Source of the DNA: Coprococcus sp.
GTDB taxonomy: Bacteria > Bacillota > Clostridia > Lachnospirales > Lachnospiraceae
Reading direction: 5' to 3'
NCBI GenBank assembly: GCA_017935345.1
Contig: JAGBHU010000042.1
Span: 1 to 64,000, forward strand
DNA: 64,000 nucleotides
In this document: piece after piece, positions 15,910 through 25,334 of the stretch
Layout of the letters: every line of letters begins with the position of its first letter
Position numbering within the stretch: position 1 is the stretch's first letter
Made by a program: the position numbers and the translations under genes
The notes under the pieces: model-generated
Database searches by the model: none
What the model saw: the letters and a program-made list of their open reading frames with translations, nothing else
Told to the model about the DNA's origin: nothing

Positions 15910-18900
15910 TTAGATAAAATCAAAAGTAGCCTGTTCATAAGAAAGCTCCTGATACTCCAGTTCTTCCTGATTTGTTTTGCTGCTGTAATCAATGACAACC
16001 GTCTGCTGCCTGCCTCCGACCATCTGTTGTCCCAGAATATAATTAATATCAAACCGGCCTGTTATTGCAGGCGTCGCACCTCTGGCAGGAACAATAAGCT
16101 GTACATGATTTGCCGCAAGCATGGCAAATATCGGTTCCCATATATAGATATCCTTAGCTGCACCAAATGGATTATCTATAAATATGGTTTTCGTAGATAC
16201 CGTATCTTCTGAGCCGTATGCATACATTCCTGAAATATAATTGATAATTGCCACCAAAAACTGTATATAGATACCCTGTGACTGTCCTGTACTTCCGACA
16301 GCCTCTTCATATTTTAAGTATCTGCTCTGTTCCTTAATCCGCTCTCGTTTATAAAGATTCAGCTTAATGGCATTCATATCCGTAACCATTACACCAAAGA
16401 GCTTCTTAAGGCCGAGACAATCACGTATAAATCGGATACGTTTCCTTTCGTCCTCGTAAGAGTCAGCATTTTTGACAATTTCGTCAATATAATCTGACAT
16501 TCTCTGCTTTACAAACTCTTCTTTTACATATGGTATCGTCAGATCTACCATCTTAATGGTCTCGTCACCCACTGTTATTTTTGAAAGCTTTGGAAGCTTC
16601 TCAAGCTCAGTCTTTACATCCATGCATCGTTGTATACACTGATTTTCAAAATTATCCTTAATGGCAACCATATCCTCGATGCCCTTTTCAACTCTCTCCT
16701 TTTCAAGCTGAATAAATGCTATAATCTGCAAAAGATTAGCCAAAAGCAACTTTGCATCCTCGTAGGTATCAGGAATAACTACGTCCTCACGAATTGTATT
16801 TGCCATTTCAAATACGCCCATGGAGCTTAGGATTTCCGCAGTCTGCCCCTTGAACTTCATCAGCTCGTTCTTTGCTTTGTCCAGATTCTTTCTGCTTCTG
16901 TCAAATTTCATAAGACTGTTTTCAAATATCTGTCTTAAAGCATCAATATTATCCTCAAGAACCCTTCCATGACTGATATCGATATCATTTGTATCCACGA
17001 TACGTTTCACATCCTTATAAAGGTCCGTCATAAAGCCCTGCTCTTTGTAATACGCATCATATTTTTCTACAGCCTGCTGATAGAAAAGCTCTAAATCCTT
17101 CAGGATTTTATCTCCGTTTTGTATTGCATTTTCAATCTCTGCCGGAGAAATATTCTCCTCACAATAGCTTCCCTCACCATAGGTCTTGTTTATATTTGAT
17201 ATGGCATACTCAATGCTTCCTTCCAGCTTACTGTACGCATTTGTATCTGCCGCAAGCTGCTGACTTAACGAGGCTGCCACAAGATTCAGTCTGGATAATT
17301 CCTCATCAAGATTCGTAAGACTTTCTTCACTGACAGGATACAGTTCCTTCTCCTGCTGAAGAATCTCTATGTCTATCCCTCTCTTTTCTATCGTTTTCAG
17401 TATTCTGCTCATAGACTGTGACAGAGCTTCCATCAGCTTCTTTTTATCCTCAAGGTCAGGTGCCTGCTGACGGGCGGCAGCTATCATAGCCATAAATTCA
17501 TTCTCCAGCTGCTCATCTTCCATATCAAGAAGCGGTATCTGTGCAATAACACCTTCATCAGCAGGCATATATGCCTCAAAATACTCCGTCCATTTATACT
17601 GAATATCGTCTATGGCTTGGGTGATGGCATCAAGCTTCGCCTTTGTCTCACTTACCGTTGTACTCCACTTCACATTCTCGCTCTTAAGCTCATCTATACG
17701 TTTCGTAGTGTATTTTAAGGTATCCTTATCGGAAGCGATACCTTCCTCCTCATTACTCAGCATTGTTACCATCTCGTCTATATGCTGTAACGTATAGGAA
17801 TCCTTTTCCAGCTCTCCAAGCTCAAGCTTCAGGGAATCGATATCCTCCTCTGTTTTTTTGATGTTCAGTTCATTTTCAGATATCTGTCTTGCCAGCTCAT
17901 CACGTCTGCCTTTTTCTTCTATCAGCTTTTGATGATATACACGCTCATTTTCGGCAGCACCAATCAGTCTGTCGTCTGCCAAATGGTTTACAAATTTTAA
18001 ATCCTCCTGATATGTCACAAGCTTCTCATTGATAAGCTCTATTTCCTCAGATAAGACATTTAGCTGTTCTTCCGTTTCACCAATAAGCATATTTAAAGTA
18101 TCTTCATTTGTAAAATACTCTTTATTCCTGCCTATTATCACCATGTTTTCCGACGGCTCTATAGCCGTAACACCAAGCTTTTCAATGTCATACACACAGA
18201 CACACTCATTTCCCGTATCGATTGAGCCAAGATTGATATCATCCGCTATGTCCTCATAGCCCTTCGTCACTACACCATATGGAAGCGCCGGATTGGCGAG
18301 CAGCATTTCCTCCCGTACATTTACAGGAAGGGCGGATATATAATCGGCACCATGCATAGCCATATGTCCATGCCTTGTAGATATGTAATCGATTACGGCT
18401 TTTACACCTTCCGTAGCCTGTAATACCTTACCACCTTTAAGACTTTTCAGACGTTCCTCCAACAATCCTATCTGCTGTTTTCTTTCCATCGTGTCGGAAA
18501 TAGTTCCCGTTATCCTGTCATTTATGACATTTACAGCCTCATATGGCGTTGATACATGATATACCGTCATGATACCGGAGAGCTGCTTTTCTGCCTGTCG
18601 GAATTCCTCTGCCTGTAATTGATATATTTCAAGCTGTTTTTGTACATTTTCATAATCTGCTTCACATACTGTCAGGTTATATCTGTCCTCATACAGCTTG
18701 TCACGAAGCTGGAGCATCTCTTTTTCAAGCTCTGTTATCTTCTCGGAAACATCGTTTTTCTTTTTAAGGGCCGACTCATACAGATCTCCTGCATCTCCGA
18801 CTACAAGGAGAGAAACATCGCTTGTCAGCCTGCTTATCTTTTGGTTCAGCTCTGCTATCTTTGCAGTCTTTTCTGCAATTCCGTTTTCGGCTACTGCCCG

Positions 18901-20322
18901 GGCAATTTCGCCCTCTCTTATAAGCTTCCTGCAATATTCCAATTCAATATATGCATCGTCATGGCTCTTTTCCGTCTCTGCTTTTGCTGCAAGAAGGTCT
19001 GTAAGTCTGGCCTCATCCCTTCTCTTTCTGTTTACGGCATAAACAGCCATTTTCTCATCACTGGCACCTGTTTTGTTCATGATCTCAGCAGCGATAAGTT
19101 TATTTTCTTCATACTGCTTCTTATCTGACAGATAGTTCAGATAATCATTTATACTTTCCTTGTAGCTTATCTGGTGCTGAAGTGCCTTCATACGCTGCTC
19201 ATTTTCCTCTATCTGGCGATTGGTTTCACTGATAGCCTTATTTAATTCGGAAAGCCTGTAGTGATCCCTGGCAATTTTAAGGTTTTCAAGTCTGCGTTTC
19301 TGCGTTTCCTTATTGGCATATTTGCTGTTTTTGTCTGCAAGAAGCTCCTCCATCTGACGGCTGCCCTGCTCCTGATAGGTCTTTCCTGTTACATACACAT
19401 CGGCAAGTCCTGTGGCAATTTTGTCATACTCCTCGTAAAGACCTATGCAGGAATTTACCTTCGATTCCAGTACATTGATAAGCTCGATTTGATGATCGTA
19501 ATTTGCAATATCCCTCTTCTTTTGAGCCAGCACATTCAGCTTGTCCTTGATATCAAGAAGCGTCTCTGCCATCGTATCGTCTTCACCGTTTCTTCCGGTC
19601 TTTGTCATAAATGCCTTTTCTATAATCTCTTCTATCAGTAAATCCTCTACTACCTTACGGGTCGTTCTGTAATTTGTCTCAAAATATGTTCTGACGTGTC
19701 CTTCGGTCTTGTTAATCCCCCTGATAATCTCCCAATGGCTCTCATATAACCCATACTGACTGATAAAACGCTGATACTCGCCCTTTCTTTCAAATACCCT
19801 TACCTCAAGTCCCATGTCCTTATGAGCCAGTTCCTTCAAATATGTTTTCAGTCCGCTAAAAGTAATCTTCTCATTGCCCTTTGACAAAGGAAGATTCACA
19901 ATATCATTTCTATTATAATCTCTGTAGAATATACAATAATTAAAATACTCTATGGCTGCCGTATCCTTTTGGCTGTCACCGTCATCGGCTGCATCCTTGG
20001 CTTTTCTGGCACAGAAGCCTGTTGTCATATATCTGTAGCCTTCATTGATATTCGCTTCATCCAGCTTCCATTCTATCAGTGAATGAATGGTTGTATTTCC
20101 ACCCCCTGTACGAAACAGCTTCTCGATAGGCTGCTTATCATCAAGCGTACAGTTCGGTATCAGGTTTTGAAGCAGAAGAAGCATAAGAATACTCTTTCCG
20201 CCACCATTTGCCAAATCATACAAAGTATTTCTGCCATACATCCTCATGGAGAAATCATCATACTGCTGAGTGCCAAAGTTGTATTTTACATTGTTGACTC
20301 TTATTCTGTTTATACTAGGCAT
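15910..20322 (-). CDS. jetC: MukB/JetC-like SMC ATPase
   Basis: A giant SMC-type ATPase of 1,470 residues, the motor of a condensin-like complex. Walker A is ANGGGKS at 38-44. Two long coiled-coil arms surround a central hinge-like region (~600-760). An ABC signature-like segment, GSTGQSQGIYIQFL, begins near 1343 and Walker B (TIFIDNP) near 1379. The start at 20322 follows GGAGGTGAAGAGG and overlaps the jetB stop by 8 bases; longer upstream frame is rejected. With the two preceding genes it matches the JetA-JetB-JetC order of Wadjet systems, which restrict plasmids. The JetD nuclease is not beside it, so it may be a chromosome-organising variant instead. Confidence 0.85.
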   Translation of the reverse strand: MPSINRIRVNNVKYNFGTQQYDDFSMRMYGRNTLYDLANGGGKSILMLLLLQNLIPNCTLDDKQPIEKLFRTGGGNTTIHSLIEWKLDEANINEGYRYMTTGFCARKAKDAADDGDSQKDTAAIEYFNYCIFYRDYNRNDIVNLPLSKGNEKITFSGLKTYLKELAHKDMGLEVRVFERKGEYQRFISQYGLYESHWEIIRGINKTEGHVRTYFETNYRTTRKVVEDLLIEEIIEKAFMTKTGRNGEDDTMAETLLDIKDKLNVLAQKKRDIANYDHQIELINVLESKVNSCIGLYEEYDKIATGLADVYVTGKTYQEQGSRQMEELLADKNSKYANKETQKRRLENLKIARDHYRLSELNKAISETNRQIEENEQRMKALQHQISYKESINDYLNYLSDKKQYEENKLIAAEIMNKTGASDEKMAVYAVNRKRRDEARLTDLLAAKAETEKSHDDAYIELEYCRKLIREGEIARAVAENGIAEKTAKIAELNQKISRLTSDVSLLVVGDAGDLYESALKKKNDVSEKITELEKEMLQLRDKLYEDRYNLTVCEADYENVQKQLEIYQLQAEEFRQAEKQLSGIMTVYHVSTPYEAVNVINDRITGTISDTMERKQQIGLLEERLKSLKGGKVLQATEGVKAVIDYISTRHGHMAMHGADYISALPVNVREEMLLANPALPYGVVTKGYEDIADDINLGSIDTGNECVCVYDIEKLGVTAIEPSENMVIIGRNKEYFTNEDTLNMLIGETEEQLNVLSEEIELINEKLVTYQEDLKFVNHLADDRLIGAAENERVYHQKLIEEKGRRDELARQISENELNIKKTEEDIDSLKLELGELEKDSYTLQHIDEMVTMLSNEEEGIASDKDTLKYTTKRIDELKSENVKWSTTVSETKAKLDAITQAIDDIQYKWTEYFEAYMPADEGVIAQIPLLDMEDEQLENEFMAMIAAARQQAPDLEDKKKLMEALSQSMSRILKTIEKRGIDIEILQQEKELYPVSEESLTNLDEELSRLNLVAASLSQQLAADTNAYSKLEGSIEYAISNINKTYGEGSYCEENISPAEIENAIQNGDKILKDLELFYQQAVEKYDAYYKEQGFMTDLYKDVKRIVDTNDIDISHGRVLEDNIDALRQIFENSLMKFDRSRKNLDKAKNELMKFKGQTAEILSSMGVFEMANTIREDVVIPDTYEDAKLLLANLLQIIAFIQLEKERVEKGIEDMVAIKDNFENQCIQRCMDVKTELEKLPKLSKITVGDETIKMVDLTIPYVKEEFVKQRMSDYIDEIVKNADSYEDERKRIRFIRDCLGLKKLFGVMVTDMNAIKLNLYKRERIKEQSRYLKYEEAVGSTGQSQGIYIQFLVAIINYISGMYAYGSEDTVSTKTIFIDNPFGAAKDIYIWEPIFAMLAANHVQLIVPARGATPAITGRFDINYILGQQMVGGRQQTVVIDYSSKTNQEELEYQELSYEQATFDFI

Positions 20323-21031
20323 CCTCTTCACCTCCAAGCAGCTGATACAGTCTTCCTCTGTACTCCTCAAAATAATTCTCTGACAATGCTCTGAAACGGT
20401 CTGTCGGATAATATCTGTCTGAATTCTCCACAAATAATTTCTGTGCCGTCAGGAAATTAAATGTCAGCTTCACATACCCGGCTCTTGATGCCTTTGAAGC
20501 TCTTGTATTTTCCCCGTCATTTGCACCTGTTACAGCCGGAAGCTCATCCCACAACAGAGCGATTGCCTTGAAACTGTCCTGTTCGAGTTCTTCTGTTACA
20601 AGCACATCCAAATCCTTTGTAATTCTTGCAAGATATCTGCCGGTTTCCTCTATCACCGTTTCTGATTTGACAAATTCCCTGAACTGGTAACTCTCCGAAT
20701 CCTTATAAAAATACAGAAGTATCATATACATGAGAAAATAGCACAGGTACAGCTCTTTGTTCAGCCTAAGCCCCATAATTCTCTTCATATCATCATTCGT
20801 ATAGCCAAATACCCTGTTACCCTCACCTGCCGTAATATACAGACTGTCACCATACTCATAGAGCGCCAGATTCATTTTTTTCATTATATTTGTAACGATA
20901 TCATAAACCTCTGCGTTCCCATAGAACTCCTCGTAGAGTGGTCCATTCTCAGGATGCCTGCGGTTTATTTCCTCTCCTGATATGAGCTTTGAATATATTT
21001 CAATTGCCTTATCTAAATTTCTGCTGTCCAT
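20315..21031 (-). CDS. jetB: JetB-like (MukE/KITE-type, DUF6063-like) subunit
   Basis: A soluble 238-residue protein with the position and size of the JetB/MukE subunit, which bridges the kleisin and the SMC ATPase through winged-helix domains. It resembles the DUF6063 family associated with JetA of the DUF5716 type. AAGGGA lies 5 bases before its ATG. It begins 33 bases after jetA and overlaps jetC by 8 bases, indicating translational coupling and fixed stoichiometry. The assignment depends mainly on context. Confidence 0.75.
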   Translation of the reverse strand: MDSRNLDKAIEIYSKLISGEEINRRHPENGPLYEEFYGNAEVYDIVTNIMKKMNLALYEYGDSLYITAGEGNRVFGYTNDDMKRIMGLRLNKELYLCYFLMYMILLYFYKDSESYQFREFVKSETVIEETGRYLARITKDLDVLVTEELEQDSFKAIALLWDELPAVTGANDGENTRASKASRAGYVKLTFNFLTAQKLFVENSDRYYPTDRFRALSENYFEEYRGRLYQLLGGEEDA

Positions 21032-21064
21032 TCGTTTCCCTTTCTTCGAATATCTAATATCCGC

Positions 21065-22690
21065 CTACACCTTATGAAATGTAATACTTGTTACATACAT
21101 ATCTTCGCCTATTTTTATCTCATCCTCATGGTCAAAGGTCAATGTAAATTTCAAATCCTTGAAGCAATCAAATGATAAATCAGGAGCATACATCTCACGG
21201 CTAAGCACGCCTTCATTTCCGGCATCTGCATCGCAGGCGCCTGCACCAATGTCATTTTTTCCCTGCTGCTTCGTCCATGACATCAGGTATTCTACTACGA
21301 TACCCTCCAGCATGGTATCCTGTTTTTTTAACATTTCCTTTATGTTGTATTCCTGCTTCTGTGCAAGATGTGTCAGGAAAGAATAATAATCCTTATTTTC
21401 GTATATTTCCTTACCGAATTTTATTTCAAGTATTCCGTTGAACTCCCGTAAGGTTAATGTACCCCATCTGTTTATTCTATCCATCAGCTCATAGAACAGT
21501 TTTCCGAAATTTGCCCCAATCTGCTCATCCAGTAATTCATCCTCGTAACGGAACCCGGCATCGGTCTGCTCCTTATTCACCTTAATGGTTCTGGCTCCAT
21601 CCTCTGACTTCAGCGTCAGCATATGGTCTATTGACGTCATTGCAAATGTCTTATTTATCTTCGGGGCAAATAGCGGTGCCAGTACCGTAAACATTTTGTC
21701 CGGTCTGTCCTGTTCTATCATTTGCTGTAACTGCCCGTTAAAATCAAATGCCGGTCTCAGCTTCTTAAGCTTTGCCTTATGTATGATATTGTCGGAAATA
21801 TTCTGAAGCTCCAATGTACTGTTTATCAGGCTTCCATGCTTTAATATGGTTTTCTTAAGCTCTAACTCCAGCTCGCTTATTTCCTCCATCACTTTAGAAT
21901 TGCCGCCGTAGGTATGATCGTAGCTCGCCTTTGATATCGCCTTATCTACCAGTGCCTTATTTTTTGCAAACAGCTTCTGTTCTTCGGCAAACCATTTTCC
22001 TACCGTCTTCATATAGTTCTCGTATTCCTCGGCGCCTTTAAATACATCAATCGAAAGCATATCGACAATCTCATCCTTTTCACGCACCAGCCTGTTTACT
22101 TCGCTGTTGATACGTTTTACTACCTCAATACCGCCACGGAAATTCTCACCGGTAATCATCTTCTCAAGAAGAAGCTGCTGAACACTAATCTTACTTTCGT
22201 CCTTTATCTCTTTTGTATCGAGATAAAATTCAATACCGTCTGCCGTAATATAATAAAGCACCTTGCCGTCAGATATTCTGCTGTCTATCAGCTTGATACG
22301 TCCTGTCTTTTTCTGCTTCTTTGCAGGGTCGTAAAATGAAAACTCGAATGCCTTACCGTCATTTTTTATCTTGTCAAATATATAAAGTATCAGCTCGCTT
22401 CTATCTTCATCCGCTATCCACACATCAAAATCCCTGTCAAGAAGCTGTGACATAAACGCCTCATACTCGCTATACCCTACTTCACGTTCATTAAAGTTAT
22501 TTTCCTGAATAAAAAAACGCAAGACTGCCATGGTTATATATCCCATATCGAGGTCAGCATATTTTCCCTCTTTGTACTGGGCAAATGTAGTTTCCGCCAG
22601 CACAAAAAAAGGATAATATTTCCTCAGATTTTGCATTCTTGCGTTATGCTCTTCAATTATATCGTTTATCATTACATACTTTAATGCCAT
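21065..22690 (-). CDS. jetA: JetA-like (MukF/kleisin-type, DUF5716) subunit
   Basis: A 541-residue soluble protein that resembles the DUF5716 family, the JetA protein of one Wadjet class. The first ~90 residues look like a winged-helix region, the middle (~190-320) is strongly helical and charged, as expected for the kleisin linker, and the C-terminal part would contact the SMC head. AGGAG stands 11 bases before the ATG at 22690. It is the first gene of the jetABC operon. The region immediately upstream contains two giant palindromes, so the promoter must lie within or near them. Confidence 0.8.
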   Translation of the reverse strand: MALKYVMINDIIEEHNARMQNLRKYYPFFVLAETTFAQYKEGKYADLDMGYITMAVLRFFIQENNFNEREVGYSEYEAFMSQLLDRDFDVWIADEDRSELILYIFDKIKNDGKAFEFSFYDPAKKQKKTGRIKLIDSRISDGKVLYYITADGIEFYLDTKEIKDESKISVQQLLLEKMITGENFRGGIEVVKRINSEVNRLVREKDEIVDMLSIDVFKGAEEYENYMKTVGKWFAEEQKLFAKNKALVDKAISKASYDHTYGGNSKVMEEISELELELKKTILKHGSLINSTLELQNISDNIIHKAKLKKLRPAFDFNGQLQQMIEQDRPDKMFTVLAPLFAPKINKTFAMTSIDHMLTLKSEDGARTIKVNKEQTDAGFRYEDELLDEQIGANFGKLFYELMDRINRWGTLTLREFNGILEIKFGKEIYENKDYYSFLTHLAQKQEYNIKEMLKKQDTMLEGIVVEYLMSWTKQQGKNDIGAGACDADAGNEGVLSREMYAPDLSFDCFKDLKFTLTFDHEDEIKIGEDMYVTSITFHKV

Positions 22691-22713
22691 GAATAGAGTT
22701 CTCCTACAGTAAT

Positions 22714-22890
22714 GTTGCTATTCGTGTTTGTTAGCTGGCATAATATATATATTGTTTTACGAACCGCTTGCGCTTTGTAAAATACGTAGTGGTACTAAAC
22801 TCGCTTTATAAAGCTCGTTAAGTGCCAACGTATTTTAATATTCTTCAAACAATATATATATCATGCCAGCTAATAGATGCGAATAGAAAC
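22714..22890. repeat. 177-base quasi-palindrome upstream of jetA
   Basis: The outer arms read GTTGCTATTCG...TTAGCTGGCATAATATATAT and, on the opposite strand, GTTTCTATTCG...TTAGCTGGCATGATATATAT. The inner arms contain AAAATACGT against ACGTATTTT. The centre is a perfect palindrome, GCTTTATAAAGC (22803-22814). A few mismatches and small indels are present. No coding frame of note lies inside. Confidence 0.8.
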
Positions 22891-22989
22891 AGTTTAAATG
22901 AGCAAATATGCCCATACCTATTCATTATTTTATAACGTATGTTTACTTGTTGCAAGGAGAAGTATTAGAATTTGCGGCTTTTCGCGTTA

Positions 22990-23326
22990 CAGCTTAACCA
23001 TAATATAAGCCACATAGCCGTCAGGGTATATTCAGCAGCCGTCACTTCAGGGGATATCGGTATATTGCATTTGCAGGTGTTTTTAGTGCTTCTTATGGTA
23101 TAACAAATATGCGTTATATTACTCAAAATCAACTGTTTGAGCATCAAAGTCATACGCATCCCAGTAAATTAAAATGCGAGTTTTGATTTTGAGTAATATG
23201 CCCTTAGCACATTTGTTATACCATTAGAAACACTGAAACACCGAAACAGCAATATACCTATATACCACGAGATGACGGCTGCGAATATACCCTGACGGCT
23301 ACACGGTTTATATTGCAATCAAGCTG
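22990..23326. repeat. 337-base long inverted repeat between jetA and the G1P dehydrogenase gene
   Basis: Both arms are about 143-144 bases, with a central ~50-base loop (23133-23182). Perfect blocks include TAGCCGTCAGGGTATATTC (23015-23033) with GAATATACCCTGACGGCTA (23283-23301), GCAGCCGTCA with TGACGGCTGC, ATGGTATAACAAAT (23095-23108) with ATTTGTTATACCAT (23211-23224), and TTACTCAAAATCAA (23119-23132) with TTGATTTTGAGTAA (23183-23196). It ends 8 bases before the stop of the neighbouring gene, so it would also act as a huge terminator hairpin there. Confidence 0.9.
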
Positions 23327-23333
23327 AATACTT

Positions 23334-24389
23334 TTATCCAAATACCCTTTTTAATACTTCATCCTCTCTGATAACCTTCTTTGCAAGCTCTCTGTACTGT
23401 TCTTCATGCAGATAGGTGTGTCTGTGTGGTTTGATGGATGGTGCCAAATCAACTGCCTTAATATAGTCCTCTCTATTTAATCCCAATGTACTGACATAGT
23501 CCCAAAAGCCTGTTTTCTCAAATATGGCATTTACCCTGACATATCTGTGGTTATGAACAACCGCCATGATATAGGTGGCAATACCCACCTGTATTCCATG
23601 CAGCATCGGTTGCTCAAGCATCTTGTCAAGAGCATGTGATATCAGATGTTCACTGCCGGATGTGGGTGAGCTTCCCCCTGCAATTTCATTTGCAATCCCA
23701 CTCATGGCAAGAGAATCCAACAGCTCCTTTAAAAACAAATCATCCTTAATTGTTTCAAACGGTGTTCTGACAAAGCTGTTTACCGCCTTTTTTGCAATCA
23801 TGACAGCAAAGTCGTTCATCTCGGAATATCCACGTTCTGATTCATATAGCCAGTCATAAAGAGCCGTAATCTTAGAAACCATATCCCCGATTCCCGAATA
23901 AAGAAATCTCTCAGGCGCACTCTTTATAATATCCGTATCGGCAATAATTCCATATGCCATACGTGCCGGAACCGAAGTACGTCTGCCATTTACCATCAGG
24001 GATGCGCTGGCACTGGAGAAGCCGTCCGAGGATGCGGATGTAGGAATACTGATAAACGGCAGCTTCCTTAAGTATGCAGCATATTTCGCCACATCGATAA
24101 CCTTTCCGCCACCAATCCCTACGATTACCTGAGCCTTTGAATCAATTTCAAATGCCAAATCTATAATATCGTCTATATCGGTGGAATCCAACTCCCTGTA
24201 TTCGCGCACCTTGATACCTTCCTGATTTAACGACTCCATAACCTCCGAGCCAAACATATCAATCAGTCCGTTCCCAAAATAGATAACTGCATTCTCCATA
24301 CCTGAACTCTTGATATATTTTCCCACATCCTTCAATGTACCCTTTCCTATCTTCAAAATCGTAGGAATTGCAATGTGACTTCCTGCCAT
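23334..24389 (-). CDS. egsA: sn-glycerol-1-phosphate dehydrogenase (EgsA/AraM family)
   Basis: A cytoplasmic metal-dependent dehydrogenase reducing dihydroxyacetone phosphate to sn-glycerol-1-phosphate. At 351 residues it has the nucleotide motif GIGGGKVIDVAKY (91-103) and the family segment IPTSASSDGFSSASASL (115-131). Likely metal ligands are Asp169 (GIGDM), His248 (GSEHL) and His264 (MLHGIQ). AGGAGGAAATATTTT precedes the ATG. It stands alone between the palindrome and a decayed region. In bacteria the role is uncertain; in B. subtilis the AraM product makes G1P for an ether-linked lipid. Confidence 0.9.
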   Translation of the reverse strand: MAGSHIAIPTILKIGKGTLKDVGKYIKSSGMENAVIYFGNGLIDMFGSEVMESLNQEGIKVREYRELDSTDIDDIIDLAFEIDSKAQVIVGIGGGKVIDVAKYAAYLRKLPFISIPTSASSDGFSSASASLMVNGRRTSVPARMAYGIIADTDIIKSAPERFLYSGIGDMVSKITALYDWLYESERGYSEMNDFAVMIAKKAVNSFVRTPFETIKDDLFLKELLDSLAMSGIANEIAGGSSPTSGSEHLISHALDKMLEQPMLHGIQVGIATYIMAVVHNHRYVRVNAIFEKTGFWDYVSTLGLNREDYIKAVDLAPSIKPHRHTYLHEEQYRELAKKVIREDEVLKRVFG

Positions 24390-24741
24390 AAAATATTTCC
24401 TCCTGTTTCATATCAATTTAGTTGATTTCTCAATTTTTCTAAAATTATACTGATTTACCAGTATCTATTCACATATTTTATAATAAATATTCATTTTCAA
24501 AATCTTATCACAACCAAATCAATAATACTATCACATATACATTAAATTTTTCAAAACTGTATCCTCTCTCGTTCTGTCACAGATTTTATTGCCGCAAATG
24601 AGCATAGTATACCCATTGTATATTCATCCCTATCATTTGTGATTTACTTTTATATCCTGCCAGTTGGCATTTGTAAAAATTTGGTCTTTGCCAACCTCTC
24701 TTGCCATAACCTTGCTTACAGAATCCGAAATCCCCTGATAG

Positions 24742-24912
24742 TTTTCTGTCATTGACCACAACAGTATTGATATTACTACCTTTGACGGTTACATATTGCG
24801 TATTGACTGTAATAAAGCAGAAGAAGGATTGAAAACTACAGCATGGACAGTTCATATGCTAAATGCAATGGCAATAGACAATCCACTTGAGTATGCAAGG
24901 CTTTATCTATAA
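24742..24912 (+). pseudogene. Broken copy of a DUF6061-type gene
   Basis: The frame reads HNSIDITTFDGYILRID, then NPLEYARLYL before a stop. It closely matches the intact 79-residue protein encoded at 32507-32746. It is cut at the 5' end by a stop codon at 24739 and at the 3' end by a premature stop, losing the last ~12 residues. The spacer 24390-24741 shows nothing else I can support. Confidence 0.7.
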
Positions 24913-24984
24913 ACAATTTTAGGCTCTATCGACATAAGCAATTAACAACAGAGTGCCTTGTAATATAACACTGGCCTGGCTATA

Positions 24985-25169
24985 ATACCAATACTGAGGA
25001 TTATGCTTTGCATTCTGCCTGTACTGTTTTTTGATCATAGTATCAGATCATCCAGTTGTTCTGAATGATTCTGCCAGTCCATATCCGGCATGTAAAGGAG
25101 TAAAATATTCCAGATAAGCAAATACATTTAATCCATTTGCTTTGGCAGTCGTGGTAATGCTGCATCGTA
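24985..25169 (-). mobile_element. Remnant of an IS66-type transposase C-terminus
   Basis: The minus strand encodes TTAKANGLNVFAYLEY directly followed by frameshifted sequence. This resembles the conserved IS66 transposase C-terminal motif (AKANGLNPYKYLEYL). Only a scar remains, with no ends or full frame. It abuts the truncated degV gene, so insertion there probably broke degV. Confidence 0.55.
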
Positions 25170-25334
25170 TTATGCCATCAATTCAAAAAACTGCTCGTTG
25201 TCAAAATCTACCCGGCTAGTATATGACCTATCCCAAAAAGCACCAGAAAATGGAATCACCTTGATGGAATATTTCTCTTCGTCCACATAAGAAATATCCC
25301 TAGCAGAATCTGTCATAATCTGTATTTTATTCAT
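25170..25334 (-). pseudogene. Truncated DegV-family fatty-acid-binding protein gene
   Basis: The 54-codon frame encodes MNKIQIMTDSARDISY followed by IKVIPFSGAFWD and a TSRVDFDNEQFFELMA end. This is the N-terminus of DegV proteins, normally about 280 residues. It stops where IS66-like sequence begins. The ATG overlaps the TGA of the patatin gene by one base, so it was the third gene of that operon. Confidence 0.7.

Noticed and set aside
20323-20433. N-terminal extension of the SMC ATPase
   Set aside because: It lies wholly within jetB in another phase, whereas the start at 20322 has GGAGGTGAAGAGG directly upstream.
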